41,508 bases of DNA from Pantoea sp. alder81 (GCF_020179835.1 NZ_JAIUDA010000017.1:1-41508), one strand, 5' to 3'; shown: positions 1 to 8,040, numbered from the stretch's first letter. Made by a program: numbers and translations. Notes: generated from the letters alone by a model not told the origin.

Positions 1-1
1 G

Positions 2-91
2 GTGGGTGAATCAGTACGGTACTACAACAGGGAACGTCCACACCTGTCACTAAAATACAAAACCCCCGATGCAGTGCATCGGGGGTTTTAA
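2..91 (+). CDS. IS3-family transposase OrfB, C-terminal 29 residues (partial)
   Basis: Reading from base 2 gives 29 codons ending at TAA 89-91. The peptide contains YYNRERPHLSLKYKTPDAVH, the characteristic tail of the DDE integrase-core (rve) transposases of IS3-family elements, where (Y/F)YNxxRPHxSL(x)xxTP is the usual ending. Only the tail is present because the gene begins left of the window, so the catalytic DDE residues cannot be checked. Whether the element is intact is unknown. The last codons double as the arms of a strong hairpin (63-85). Confidence 0.8.
   Translation: MGESVRYYNRERPHLSLKYKTPDAVHRGF
63..89 (+). terminator. Rho-independent terminator overlapping the transposase 3' end
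   Basis: An 11-bp perfect inverted repeat (63-73 with 75-85, arms CCCCCGATGCA/TGCATCGGGGG) is followed by TTTT (86-89). The upstream side is A-rich, so it may act in both directions. The stem lies inside the last codons of the transposase. It would insulate cdaR from readthrough out of the insertion sequence. Confidence 0.7.
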
Positions 92-126
92 CCTGAAAAG
101 GTGTCAACCTATACCAGGACTAGTCA

Positions 127-311
127 TTATGCAGCACGACTCGCTAGCATCAGCACCACTTTAACGTGGTCCATATTGTGCAGATGTCAGTTTCGCAATG
201 TGACGCCTACCGCAATTCCCGCATTCTCTATCCGGCTATGTGCAGTTGCACAATGTCAGGCGTGCGTGGGATGCGTATTCTGTCAATTCTTCCCTATCTC
301 TGGAGTGATTG
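127..311 (+). promoter_or_regulatory. cdaR upstream region with palindrome TGTGCA-GT-TGCACA
   Basis: No gene is supported here. A perfect 6+6 bp palindrome with a 2-bp spacer sits at 239-252, about 60 bp before the cdaR start. Related half-site pieces (TGTGCAG and ATGTCAG) recur at about 177-190 and 254-260. I could not place a convincing -35/-10 pair. CdaR is known to control its own gene in E. coli, so the palindrome is a candidate CdaR or global-regulator site, but this is unproven. A good ribosome binding site (tggag, 301-305) precedes the ATG at 312. Confidence 0.4.
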
Positions 312-1469
312 ATGGCCACCTATCATCTCGATGCGCGACTGGCTCAGGATATTGTTGCCCGCACCATGCAAATTATTGACAGTAATGTCAACGTGATGGA
401 TGCACGCGGCCGCATTATTGGCAGCGGCGATCGTGAGCGTATTGGCGAATTGCACGAAGGTGCGCTGCTGGTGTTATCGCAGGGAAGGGTGGTGGATATT
501 GATGAAGCCGTGGCGAAACATCTGCATGGTGTGCGGCCCGGCATCAATTTGCCCCTGCGTATTGATGGCGACATTGTCGGGGTGATCGGTTTGACCGGGC
601 AACCGACGGCACTGCGACATTACGGTGAACTGGTGTGTATGACCGCCGAAATGATGCTGGAACAGGCGCGGCTGTTACACATGCTGGCGCAAGACAGTCG
701 TTTGCGCGAGGAACTGGTACTGAACCTGATCCGTAGCGATACGCTTTCACCTGCGCTGAGCGAGTGGGCGCAGCGCTTGGGCATCGATCTCAATCAGCCG
801 CGCGTGGTGGCGGTGGTGGAGGTGGACAGCGGCCAGCTTGGCGTTGACAGCGCCATGTCGGAACTGCAGCAGTTGCAAACACTGCTGACGACGCCGGATC
901 GTGACAACCTGATTGCCATCGTCTCACTCACCGAAATGGTGGTGTTGAAACCGGCGCTTAACGCCCACGGCCGTTACGATCAAGACGATCACCGCCGTCG
1001 CGTGGATCAGTTATTACAGCGTATGAAAGAGAGTGGCCAGGTGCGGATGCGCATCGCGCTGGGTAATTTCTTTACTGGTCCCGGCAGCATTGCGCGCTCC
1101 TACCGCACGGCGCGCACCACGATGATGGTGGGTAAACAGCGCATGCCGGAGCAGCGCAGCTTCTTCTATCAGGATTTGGTGCTGCCGGTGCTGCTGGATA
1201 GCCTGCGCGGTGGCTGGCAAGCCAATGAACTGGCGCGTCCGTTGGCAAAACTCAAAGCCAATGATAATAATGGATTACTGCGCCGTACGCTGGTGGCGTG
1301 GTTCAGTCATAACGTCCAGCCGAGCGCCACGGCACGCGCACTGTTTATCCATCGTAATACGCTCGAATATCGCCTTAACCGCATCTCTGAGCTAACCGGA
1401 TTAAACCTCGGGAATTTTGACGATCGACTGCTGCTGTATGTGGCATTGCAACTGGATGAACAGAGCTGA
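312..1469 (+). CDS. cdaR: CdaR, sugar-diacid-responsive transcriptional activator
   Basis: Transcriptional activator of the D-galactarate, D-glucarate and D-glycerate catabolic genes in E. coli (also called SdaR). The 385-residue protein matches E. coli CdaR in length and almost throughout: an N-terminal sugar-diacid recognition domain (about 1-135, with INLPLR...GVIGLTG), a middle domain (about 140-290), and a C-terminal PucR-type helix-turn-helix (about 320-380, with ALFIHRNTLEYRLNRISELT). The ATG at 312 is preferred over the TTG at 309 because tggag at 301-305 is well spaced and the family begins M-A-x-x-H-L-D. Unlike E. coli, the upstream neighbour is an insertion-sequence end, and a lyase gene follows after 25 bp, probably co-transcribed. 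Confidence 0.95.
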   Translation: MATYHLDARLAQDIVARTMQIIDSNVNVMDARGRIIGSGDRERIGELHEGALLVLSQGRVVDIDEAVAKHLHGVRPGINLPLRIDGDIVGVIGLTGQPTALRHYGELVCMTAEMMLEQARLLHMLAQDSRLREELVLNLIRSDTLSPALSEWAQRLGIDLNQPRVVAVVEVDSGQLGVDSAMSELQQLQTLLTTPDRDNLIAIVSLTEMVVLKPALNAHGRYDQDDHRRRVDQLLQRMKESGQVRMRIALGNFFTGPGSIARSYRTARTTMMVGKQRMPEQRSFFYQDLVLPVLLDSLRGGWQANELARPLAKLKANDNNGLLRRTLVAWFSHNVQPSATARALFIHRNTLEYRLNRISELTGLNLGNFDDRLLLYVALQLDEQS

Positions 1470-1494
1470 CCCGCATCGTGGTCTGGAGAGGAAG

Positions 1495-2766
1495 ATGCCC
1501 CGATTGAAAGTGCCTCTGGTCTGGCTGCTGGCCGGTTGGCTTGTGACCGCAACCTGCCAGGCTCAAGCCGTTTCGCTGGCCTTTATATCCGGCGAAGAGC
1601 TGCAACTTACGCGAGCCGCACTGCAGAATCATCAGGCTGCGCCGCAGACGGAACAGGCGTGGCAACAACTCAAACAGGCAGCCGATCGCGCGCTTAAGCA
1701 GCCAAACCCCAGCGTGATGCAGAAAGGGATGTTACCTCCCAGCGGTTCCCGCCATGATTATCTCAGCCTGAGCGCCTACTGGTGGCCGGATCCCGATAAG
1801 CCCAATGGCTTGCCTTGGGTACGCCGCGATGGCGAGGTCAACCCGGCGAGTAAAAACGACCAAAGCGATGGTGTGCGTCTGGCCCGTTTCACTGCGGATG
1901 TGCAGGTTTTGGCACTTGCCTGGTACTTTTCCGGCGACACCCGTTATGCAGCGAAAGCCCAATCGATGATTCGCAGCTGGTTTATCGATCCAGCTACCCG
2001 CATGAATCCCAACCTTAATTTTGCTCAGGGCGTGCCGGGTAAGGCACAGGGCCGACATACTGGCGTGCTGGATGGGCGTTACTTTGCTACGCGCGTGGTG
2101 GATGCACTGCAGCTACTGCAAGATTCGCCCGGCTGGCACCAACAGGATCAGGTTGCATTGCACGCATGGTTTAGCGATTACCTTGACTGGCTATTGCACA
2201 GTAAGCTGGCACAAGGCGAGCGTGATGCACCTAATAATCATGGCAGCTGGTATGCCGCACAGGTGGCGGGCATTGCGTGGTATTTGCATCAACCTCAGGT
2301 GATTAAGCAGATGGTGGTGTTAGCCCAGGATAAAATAGCCGGGCAAATTCGTGCGGACGGAACGCAGCCAATGGAACTGGCACGCACACGCTCGTTCCAT
2401 TACAGCTATTTCAATTTGCAGGCACTGACAAACGTCGCGCAACTGGCGCAGCGCAGTGGAACCGGCGATCTCTGGCATTATCATCAGCAGAGCGGTTCAT
2501 TGTTGAGTGCACTGGATTATATGGCTCCTTTTAGCGATGACAGCAAAATCTGGCCATGGAAAAACCGCGATCGTGTCAGTCTGCGCTTGATTCCACTGCT
2601 CTCGCTTGCGGATAGCAGCCTGAATAGCGACCGCTACCAGCGATGGATCCACCGCGCGATTGAAATGCATTCGGCGGCCAATATCAGCGCAGCAGAAGCG
2701 CGAGGTGCGGAAAGAGAAGCACTGCGTGATATTTGGTTGTTATCGCGGCCACCCACGCATCTGTGA
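1495..2766 (+). CDS. Secreted alginate-lyase-family (AlgL-like, PL5-type fold) protein
   Basis: Predicted periplasmic polysaccharide lyase of 423 residues in the alginate lyase family. The ATG at 1495 is chosen because ggagagg lies just upstream and a Sec signal peptide then begins directly (hydrophobic 8-20, likely cleavage after AQA at 25). No lipobox is present. The family hallmark YWWPDP is near the N-terminus. The PL5-type catalytic motif appears as NNHGSW (N247, N248, H249), and the later segment ELARTRSFHYSY (294-305) should supply the Arg and Tyr of the active site. The substrate is unproven: alginate, another polyuronate, or a self-made exopolysaccharide are possible. It follows cdaR by 25 bp and converges on a FadR-type regulator, a setting that suggests uronate metabolism. 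E. coli lacks it here. Confidence 0.8.
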   Translation: MPRLKVPLVWLLAGWLVTATCQAQAVSLAFISGEELQLTRAALQNHQAAPQTEQAWQQLKQAADRALKQPNPSVMQKGMLPPSGSRHDYLSLSAYWWPDPDKPNGLPWVRRDGEVNPASKNDQSDGVRLARFTADVQVLALAWYFSGDTRYAAKAQSMIRSWFIDPATRMNPNLNFAQGVPGKAQGRHTGVLDGRYFATRVVDALQLLQDSPGWHQQDQVALHAWFSDYLDWLLHSKLAQGERDAPNNHGSWYAAQVAGIAWYLHQPQVIKQMVVLAQDKIAGQIRADGTQPMELARTRSFHYSYFNLQALTNVAQLAQRSGTGDLWHYHQQSGSLLSALDYMAPFSDDSKIWPWKNRDRVSLRLIPLLSLADSSLNSDRYQRWIHRAIEMHSAANISAAEARGAEREALRDIWLLSRPPTHL

Positions 2767-2774
2767 TGGTCAGG

Positions 2775-3479
2775 TTACATTCGAGGTTGTGTGCTGTTGA
2801 GCATTAAACCCATCGATGCCCTGTGTGCAGCATCGGCATCGCCAATCATGATCGCTTCGTAAATCTTGCGGTGTTCATCCAGAAAAATATCCTGCGCGCT
2901 GGAGGGCCAGGTGAAGAAGCACTTAAAGATGGTTTCCAGCAGATTACCAAACGGGATGTAAAAACAGTTGTCCGTGGAGTGAAAGATCAGACGATGAAAG
3001 GCGCTATCCACCTCCAGCCAGCGAGCAAGATCGAAGGAGCTTGCGGCGCAAACGGCGATCATTTCGCGGAATAAAACAGAAAGCTCAATGCGTTGTGACT
3101 GAGTAGCGTGCAACGCAGCTAGCCTGGCGGCCTGCGGTTCAATGGCCTCACGGAATGCCAGAAACTGTTGATACATCTCTGCCGTTGATTCGATGCCCTT
3201 CATCCATTCCAGCAGTTGCACATCAAGCAGATTCCAGTACGTGCGGTCACGTACATGCGTGCCGAGCTTGGGGCGCGATTCCAATAATCCTTTCGAAGAT
3301 AATAGTTTGAGTGCTTCACGCACGGCAGTTCGGCTGACGCCAAAGTGGCTGCACAGCTCGACTTCGCTGGGCAGAACATCACCGGCCTTAAGCGTTCCAG
3401 ATAGAATTTTTTGCGCGAGGTCACCGGCGATATGAACATCCAGACCGCGCTGTCCTGAGGTGATGGCTGCGAATTGCAT
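2775..3479 (-). CDS. GntR/FadR-subfamily transcriptional regulator, DgoR-like
   Basis: A 234-residue repressor-type regulator. Residues about 10-78 form the GntR winged helix-turn-helix (GDVLPSEVELCSHFGVSRTA and REALKLLSSKGLL). The C-terminal two-thirds is an all-helical FCD effector domain, where the Asp and His residues in EVDSAFHRLIFHS and DEHRKIYEAI are likely metal or ligand-binding positions. The linker WNLLDVQLLEWM resembles WNYLDTDVLQWV of the galactonate repressor DgoR, so a sugar-acid effector is likely, but the true ligand is unknown. It ends 8 bp from the convergent lyase gene, with no obvious terminator between them. No strong Shine-Dalgarno sequence precedes the ATG. E. coli has no gene here, so it is probably part of an acquired uronate module. 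Confidence 0.85.
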   Translation of the reverse strand: MQFAAITSGQRGLDVHIAGDLAQKILSGTLKAGDVLPSEVELCSHFGVSRTAVREALKLLSSKGLLESRPKLGTHVRDRTYWNLLDVQLLEWMKGIESTAEMYQQFLAFREAIEPQAARLAALHATQSQRIELSVLFREMIAVCAASSFDLARWLEVDSAFHRLIFHSTDNCFYIPFGNLLETIFKCFFTWPSSAQDIFLDEHRKIYEAIMIGDADAAHRASMGLMLNSTQPRM

Positions 3480-3576
3480 GGTTTTTGTTTTACCGGAAGT
3501 CAGACATAACCCGATAGTAGCCAGGGATTATGAATACAGGTAGGTGAAACAGTCCCAGATAAAACTGAAATAAGGC

Positions 3577-3602
3577 AAAAAAAAGGCCAGCGTAAGCTGG
3601 CC
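3577..3602 (-). terminator. Rho-independent terminator of yaeH
   Basis: On the minus strand, GGCCAGC/GCTGGCC arms (3585-3591 and 3596-3602) with a 4-base loop are followed by eight T residues (3577-3584 on the complement). It lies 18 bp after the yaeH stop and stops transcription before the divergent-side regulator gene. Confidence 0.9.
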
Positions 3603-3620
3603 CTGGGAACGCGGGGGAAA

Positions 3621-4013
3621 TTAACGACCGTTGCGGGTCAGTTGATCCAGATCGGATTCAATTTCAGCGATCTTATTCGATACCACGTTTTCCAGATGAC
3701 GCAGATCCGCGAGGATTTTGCGTTTCAAATCGACTTCAACCTGATCGCGCTGGCAAATCTGATCCAGTTCGTCGATCACGTAACGCAGGTTCGGGCTGAT
3801 TTCCTGTACTTCTTTATAGCCCTGGCTGGTGTGATCGGCCACGACGGTTTTGCGCTGACGCGGGTATTTGAATTTCACGCTTTTCGCGAAGAATTCACCT
3901 TTGTCTTTGCGGAAGTAGATTTTCAGAATGTCGTTGCTGGCTTCCTGACGCAGGCTGTAACGGTCGATGTCTTCAGGAGAGCTGATACCTAAGCTTTTCA
4001 GGTTGTCGTACAT
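3621..4013 (-). CDS. yaeH: YaeH, conserved UPF0325-family protein of unknown function
   Basis: A 130-residue protein nearly identical in pattern to E. coli YaeH (starts MYDNLKSLGI, contains SVKFKYPRQRKTVVAD and EISPNLRYVIDELDQICQRD). It is small, charged and predicted mostly helical at the C-terminal half, with no signal peptide or membrane segment. No biochemical role is established. A longer in-frame start 78 bp upstream is rejected because the added residues have no family counterpart. It stands as a single gene: a strong terminator follows, and the upstream gene dapD ends 294 bp away. Confidence 0.93.
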   Translation of the reverse strand: MYDNLKSLGISSPEDIDRYSLRQEASNDILKIYFRKDKGEFFAKSVKFKYPRQRKTVVADHTSQGYKEVQEISPNLRYVIDELDQICQRDQVEVDLKRKILADLRHLENVVSNKIAEIESDLDQLTRNGR

Positions 4014-4258
4014 AGCGTTTATATTCCATCTAAGAGTGGGTGAGCGCGCAGGACTATCATCATCATTCGGGATGCAGCAGAAACGCAGCAACCGGAACGC
4101 TTACGGCATACTTAATCAACTGTAGACACAAAAACCGGGATGAACAGTGCGCGACCGGAGTTAACTGGCGCGGATTATGAACTGTTTGAAAAATAAACGC
4201 ACCAGTTAATTCGCGGCGCGAAGCAGGTAGTTGGGGCGAGAGTGTAAAGAAATGATTA

Positions 4259-4278
4259 CGGGCCTGAATACAGGCCCG
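4259..4278 (-). terminator. Hairpin downstream of dapD, probable terminator
   Basis: Perfect 8-bp arms CGGGCCTG/CAGGCCCG with an AATA loop lie 30 bp past the dapD stop. On the minus strand only a mixed T-containing tract (taatcatttcttt) follows, so intrinsic termination may be weak. The rest of the gap up to yaeH (4014-4258) shows nothing clear beyond the yaeH 5' region. Confidence 0.5.
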
Positions 4279-4307
4279 TCGGCAGGGTTATCGGACTAAA
4301 TCAGGGT

Positions 4308-5132
4308 TTAGTCGATGGTACGCAGCAGTTCGTTAATACCGGTTTTCGCCAGAGTTTTGGCGTCCACTTTCTTCACGATCACGGCACAGTACAGGCTGTA
4401 GCTACCATCTTTAGACGGCAGGTTGCCTGATACCACCACGGAACCTGCTGGAACGCGGCCGTAATGCACTTCGCCGGTTTCACGATCGTAGATTTTGGTG
4501 CTCTGACCGATGTAAACACCCATGGAGATCACTGAACCTTCTTCAACGATTACGCCTTCAACGATCTCGGAACGTGCGCCGATGAAGCAGTTGTCTTCGA
4601 TGATGGTTGGGTTCGCCTGCAGTGGCTCCAGAACACCGCCGATGCCAACGCCGCCTGACAGGTGAACGTTTTTACCGATCTGCGCGCAAGAACCTACAGT
4701 GGCCCAGGTGTCAACCATGGTGCCTTCATCAACGAAAGCGCCGATGTTAACGTAAGAGGGCATCAGCACGGTGTTACGAGCAATGAAAGCGCCCTGACGC
4801 ACGGCTGCTGGTGGTACAACGCGGAAACCGGCGTTCTTGAAGCGTGCTTCATCCCAGTTAGCGAACTTCATTGGCACTTTGTCGTAGAAGCGGGTTTCTG
4901 CGCCGTCAATCACCTGATTGTCATTGATGCGGAAAGACAACAGCACCGCTTTCTTCAGCCACTGATGCGTTACCCACTCTCCGTTGATCTTTTCAGACAC
5001 GCGCAGTTCGCCGCTATCCAGCAGGCCAATCACCTGTTCGATGGCTTCACGGGTCACGCTGTCCACGCTCGCTGGCGTGATATCGGCGCGGCGCTCAAAG
5101 GCAGATTCAATAACGCTCTGTAACTGTTGCAT
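4308..5132 (-). CDS. dapD: DapD, tetrahydrodipicolinate N-succinyltransferase
   Basis: Cytosolic enzyme that transfers succinyl from succinyl-CoA to tetrahydrodipicolinate, the fourth committed step of the succinylase route to meso-diaminopimelate and lysine. At 274 residues it equals E. coli DapD. Residues about 1-95 form the helical N-terminal domain. Residues about 100-235 carry the hexapeptide repeats of the left-handed beta helix (VLMPSYVNIGA, GSCAQIGKNVHLSGG, NCFIGARSEIVEGV, VISMGVYIGQST). The C-terminus ends INELLRTID as in E. coli. A clear aggaa Shine-Dalgarno sequence precedes the ATG. It is separated from upstream glnD by an ERIC repeat, so any glnD-dapD readthrough transcript would include that element. 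Confidence 0.97.
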   Translation of the reverse strand: MQQLQSVIESAFERRADITPASVDSVTREAIEQVIGLLDSGELRVSEKINGEWVTHQWLKKAVLLSFRINDNQVIDGAETRFYDKVPMKFANWDEARFKNAGFRVVPPAAVRQGAFIARNTVLMPSYVNIGAFVDEGTMVDTWATVGSCAQIGKNVHLSGGVGIGGVLEPLQANPTIIEDNCFIGARSEIVEGVIVEEGSVISMGVYIGQSTKIYDRETGEVHYGRVPAGSVVVSGNLPSKDGSYSLYCAVIVKKVDAKTLAKTGINELLRTID

Positions 5133-5192
5133 ATTTTTTTCCTGATTCTGTCATAACGGAATGCACGCCAAAAAGCGTACATAGTAAAATTG

Positions 5193-5385
5193 CCTGGCAA
5201 ACATCATTCACGTTGCAGGACAAAACACGAAGTGTTTTGAACAGCGCTCGCGCTGGCCCCGCAGGGGTGAGGCCAAAGGCCGAATCACGCGGCGACGCAG
5301 TGAATCCCCGGGAGCATACATCAGTATGTGACCGGGGTAAGCGAGGAAAGCCAACCCACCTGCAGCGTTAAGGATGGAAGCCAGG
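5193..5385 (+). repeat. ERIC element with a ~67-bp internal insertion
   Basis: The core GTGAATCCCCGGGAGCATAC, starting at 5300, and the following ACCGGGGTAAGCGAG match the ERIC consensus in the region of the ERIC1R and ERIC2 primer sites. The outer arms pair imperfectly: CCTGGC...CATC...TGCAGG on the left and the complementary TGCAG...GATGGAAGCCAGG on the right. Total length is 193 bp against a usual 127 bp. The extra material is about 5221-5287 and is itself palindrome-rich (AAAACACGAAGTGTTTT, CAGCGCTCGCGCTG). The element ends directly at the glnD TGA (5386-5388), so it is transcribed with glnD. Boundaries are by eye. Confidence 0.85.
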
Positions 5386-8040
5386 TCACAGTTTATCGTT
5401 TGGATTGAGGGCCTCTGTCAACCGTTGTTGCAGCACATTGCGCATTTCTACATCAAGTGCGCGTCGCTCGCTGTCCGCAAGGATGAAAAGATCCTCAACC
5501 CGTTCGCCAATCGTACTGATGCGCGCGCCGTGCAGTGAAACGCCGAGGTCGGCAAACACTTCCCCAACACGCGCCAGCAAGCCTGGCTGATCCAGCGCCA
5601 CCAATTCCAGATAACTCCGACGGTCGGTATGCGTCGGCAGGAAATTCACTTCGGTATCGACACTAAAGTGCTTGAGGCGTGCAGACTGGCGACGTGTGCG
5701 CGGCGGCACCCATTCGGTTTGGGTAATCGCTTGTTCCAGCGCCTGCATGATCATCGGATGGCGATCGGCGGCCAGCGGGCTGCCATCCGGCTCCAGCACA
5801 ATAAAGGTATCCATTGCCATGCCGTCGCGGCTGGTAAAGATCTGGGCATCGTGCACGCTCAGGTTGCGGCGGTCCAGTTCACCGGCTACTGCGGCAAACA
5901 GGTGAGGGCGGTCCGGGCTCCAGATGAAAATTTCAGTCCCACCGCGTGTGGCCTGTGGGCTGACCAGTACCAGCGGTTTGGTGAGGTCGTGGTCGATCAG
6001 GTGACGCGCGTGCCATGCCAGCTGATTCGGCGTGTGACGCAGGAAATAGTCAGCACGGCAGCGGCTCCAGATATGGTGCAAACGCTCTTCGTTGAGGTTT
6101 TCCATACGCAACAGCGCGAGGGCCTGTAAACGGTGATGACGCACGCGTTCGCGTAAATCCGGGCTGTTTTCCATGCCGCGACGCAGCTGTTTTTCAGTCG
6201 CGAAGAACAGTTCGCGCAGCAGGCTCTGCTTCCAGCTGTTCCACAGACTCTCGTTGGTGGCGCAGATGTCGGCGACGGTGAGACACACCAGATAACGCAG
6301 GCGGTTTTCATTTTGCATCACTTCGGCGAATTGCTGGATTACCGTCGGATCCTGAATATCGCGGCGCTGAGCGGTGACCGACATCAGCAGGTGATGGCGC
6401 ACCAGCCAGGCCACCAACTGCGTTTCCCGCGAGTTGAGCCCATGCAATTCAGCAAAATCAAGCGCGTCCTGCGCCCCCAGAATCGAGTGATCACCGCCGC
6501 GCCCTTTGGCGATATCGTGCAGCAGGGCGGCCATCAGTAACAATTCGATTTGTGGCAAACGCGGCCAGAGTTCAACACATAATGGGTGCATCGGACGCGT
6601 GGCTTCGTTGGCGAAGCTTTCCAGCTTTTGCAGGACGCGAATGGTGTGCTCATCCACCGTGTAGGCATGGAACAAGTCAAACTGCATCTGTCCGACAATA
6701 TTGCCCCACAGCGGCGTATACGCCCAAAGGACACTGTGGCGATGCATCGGAACCAGCGCACGCTTCACTGCACCCGGATGGCGCAGAATCGACATAAAGG
6801 TCTCGCGCGCTTCAGCAATCTGGCACAGCGGCTGCTTCAAATGGCGACGCGCATGGCGTAAATGACGTAGCGTGGTGGAGTAAATGCCGGTGATGTTCTC
6901 ATTTCGCACCATCACGTAGAACATGCGCAGAATTGCCTGCGGTTCACGTTCGAACAGCGTGGGATCGCGCAGATCGATCAAATTGCCGCGCAGCTGGAAA
7001 TCATCATCGATGCTGCGCGGTTTCTCAGTAGTGGAGAGGGCGAGAATCGCTTCATCAAACAGCTGCAGCAGCATCTGATTGAGTTCACCAATGCGGCGTG
7101 TCACCCGGTAAAAGTCTTTCATCATGCGCTCAACCGGCTCATTGCCTTCGCCGAGATAGTTGAGCCGCTGTGCCACAGTCAATTGGCGATCAAACAGCAA
7201 ACGGTTGTCGTAACGCGTCAATGTTAGGTGCAGTGCAAAGCGAATGCGCCAGAGGAACATTTGGCACTCATTGATTTCGTTGCGCTCGGCTTCGGTGATG
7301 AAACCAAAACCCACCATTTCATCCATGGTGGTCGCGCCAAAATGACGGCGCGCAACCCACTGCAGGGTGTGAATATCGCGCAGGCCGCCGGGGCTGCTTT
7401 TAATGTCTGGTTCGAGGTTGTAACTGGTGCCGTGATAGCGCTGATGGCGTTCCTGCTGCTCTTCAATTTTTGCCGCAAAGAAGCGCGATGATGGCCAGAA
7501 ACCATCGCTGAAAATGTTCTTTTGTAGCTCAAGGAACAGAGCGACATCGCCAGTCAGCATGCGGGATTCAATCAGATTGGTGGCCACGGTGAGATCCGAT
7601 AAGCCTTCCAGTAAGCACTCTTCCAACGTGCGAACGCTGTGGCCAACTTCGAGCTTTAAATCCCACATCAGCGTCAGTAGTTCGCTGGTGCGCTGTGCGG
7701 CGGCGTCATCCAGTGGCTGGCGGCTGAGGATCAAGACATCGATATCGGAGAGGGGGTGTAGTTCACCGCGTCCGTAGCCGCCCACCGCGACCAAGGCAAT
7801 TTCTTTCATCTTATCGAAGCCGTAGAAACGCCACAGACGGCGTAACAGGCGATCGATAAACAGGGTGCGGACGTCAATCAACGATTCGACATCCGTACCC
7901 GCATCAAAGGCCACGCCCAGATGCTGCTGAAATTGCTCAAGATAAAGTTTTATTTTGTCACGCGTCAGGGCTTCATCAGGCCAGCTGGCGGGGGAATCGG
8001 TCAGGCATTTGTGTACTGCTTCGGTCACGCTACCACTCAT
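5386..8040 (-). CDS. glnD: GlnD, bifunctional uridylyltransferase/uridylyl-removing enzyme
   Basis: Primary nitrogen sensor: adds UMP to PII proteins (GlnB, GlnK) when glutamine is low and removes it when glutamine is high. The protein has about 884 residues against 890 in E. coli. An N-terminal nucleotidyltransferase domain carries GGYGRGELHPLSDIDVL, with catalytic Asp at about 99 and 101. A central HD domain follows (LLHDIAKGRGGDHSILGA, near residue 512), and two C-terminal ACT domains bind glutamine (IFIWSPDRPHLFAAVAGEL and YLELVALDQPGLLARVGEVF). I prefer the ATG at 8040 over the ATG at 8046: gagg lies 7 bases before the former but touches the latter. A terminator separates it from map. 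Its 3' end abuts an ERIC repeat. Confidence 0.97.
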   Translation of the reverse strand: MSGSVTEAVHKCLTDSPASWPDEALTRDKIKLYLEQFQQHLGVAFDAGTDVESLIDVRTLFIDRLLRRLWRFYGFDKMKEIALVAVGGYGRGELHPLSDIDVLILSRQPLDDAAAQRTSELLTLMWDLKLEVGHSVRTLEECLLEGLSDLTVATNLIESRMLTGDVALFLELQKNIFSDGFWPSSRFFAAKIEEQQERHQRYHGTSYNLEPDIKSSPGGLRDIHTLQWVARRHFGATTMDEMVGFGFITEAERNEINECQMFLWRIRFALHLTLTRYDNRLLFDRQLTVAQRLNYLGEGNEPVERMMKDFYRVTRRIGELNQMLLQLFDEAILALSTTEKPRSIDDDFQLRGNLIDLRDPTLFEREPQAILRMFYVMVRNENITGIYSTTLRHLRHARRHLKQPLCQIAEARETFMSILRHPGAVKRALVPMHRHSVLWAYTPLWGNIVGQMQFDLFHAYTVDEHTIRVLQKLESFANEATRPMHPLCVELWPRLPQIELLLMAALLHDIAKGRGGDHSILGAQDALDFAELHGLNSRETQLVAWLVRHHLLMSVTAQRRDIQDPTVIQQFAEVMQNENRLRYLVCLTVADICATNESLWNSWKQSLLRELFFATEKQLRRGMENSPDLRERVRHHRLQALALLRMENLNEERLHHIWSRCRADYFLRHTPNQLAWHARHLIDHDLTKPLVLVSPQATRGGTEIFIWSPDRPHLFAAVAGELDRRNLSVHDAQIFTSRDGMAMDTFIVLEPDGSPLAADRHPMIMQALEQAITQTEWVPPRTRRQSARLKHFSVDTEVNFLPTHTDRRSYLELVALDQPGLLARVGEVFADLGVSLHGARISTIGERVEDLFILADSERRALDVEMRNVLQQRLTEALNPNDKL

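Larger units (their letters stand above)
1..126 (+). mobile_element. 3' end of an IS3-family insertion sequence (truncated by window edge)
   Basis: The window opens inside a reading frame that ends like the OrfB transposase of IS3-family elements. About 10 bases after its stop, the segment 101-126 has the character of a right terminal inverted repeat and closes with 5'-CA, as IS3-family ends do. The outward-reading complement starts TGACTAGTCC. Target duplications in this family are 3-4 bp, so the next bases (ttat) are a candidate duplication, but the left end is outside the window. The E. coli neighbour degP is not visible here. Family assignment is good; subgroup and exact boundary are inferred. 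Confidence 0.75.

Noticed and set aside
101..379. 92-residue open frame upstream of and overlapping cdaR
   Set aside because: It begins inside the insertion-sequence end and overlaps the cdaR start in another frame. It has no clear ribosome binding site and no recognisable motif.
5221..5287. Small gene or separate mobile element inside the ERIC
   Set aside because: Only about 67 bp with palindromes and no open frame of note; better taken as an internal ERIC insertion.
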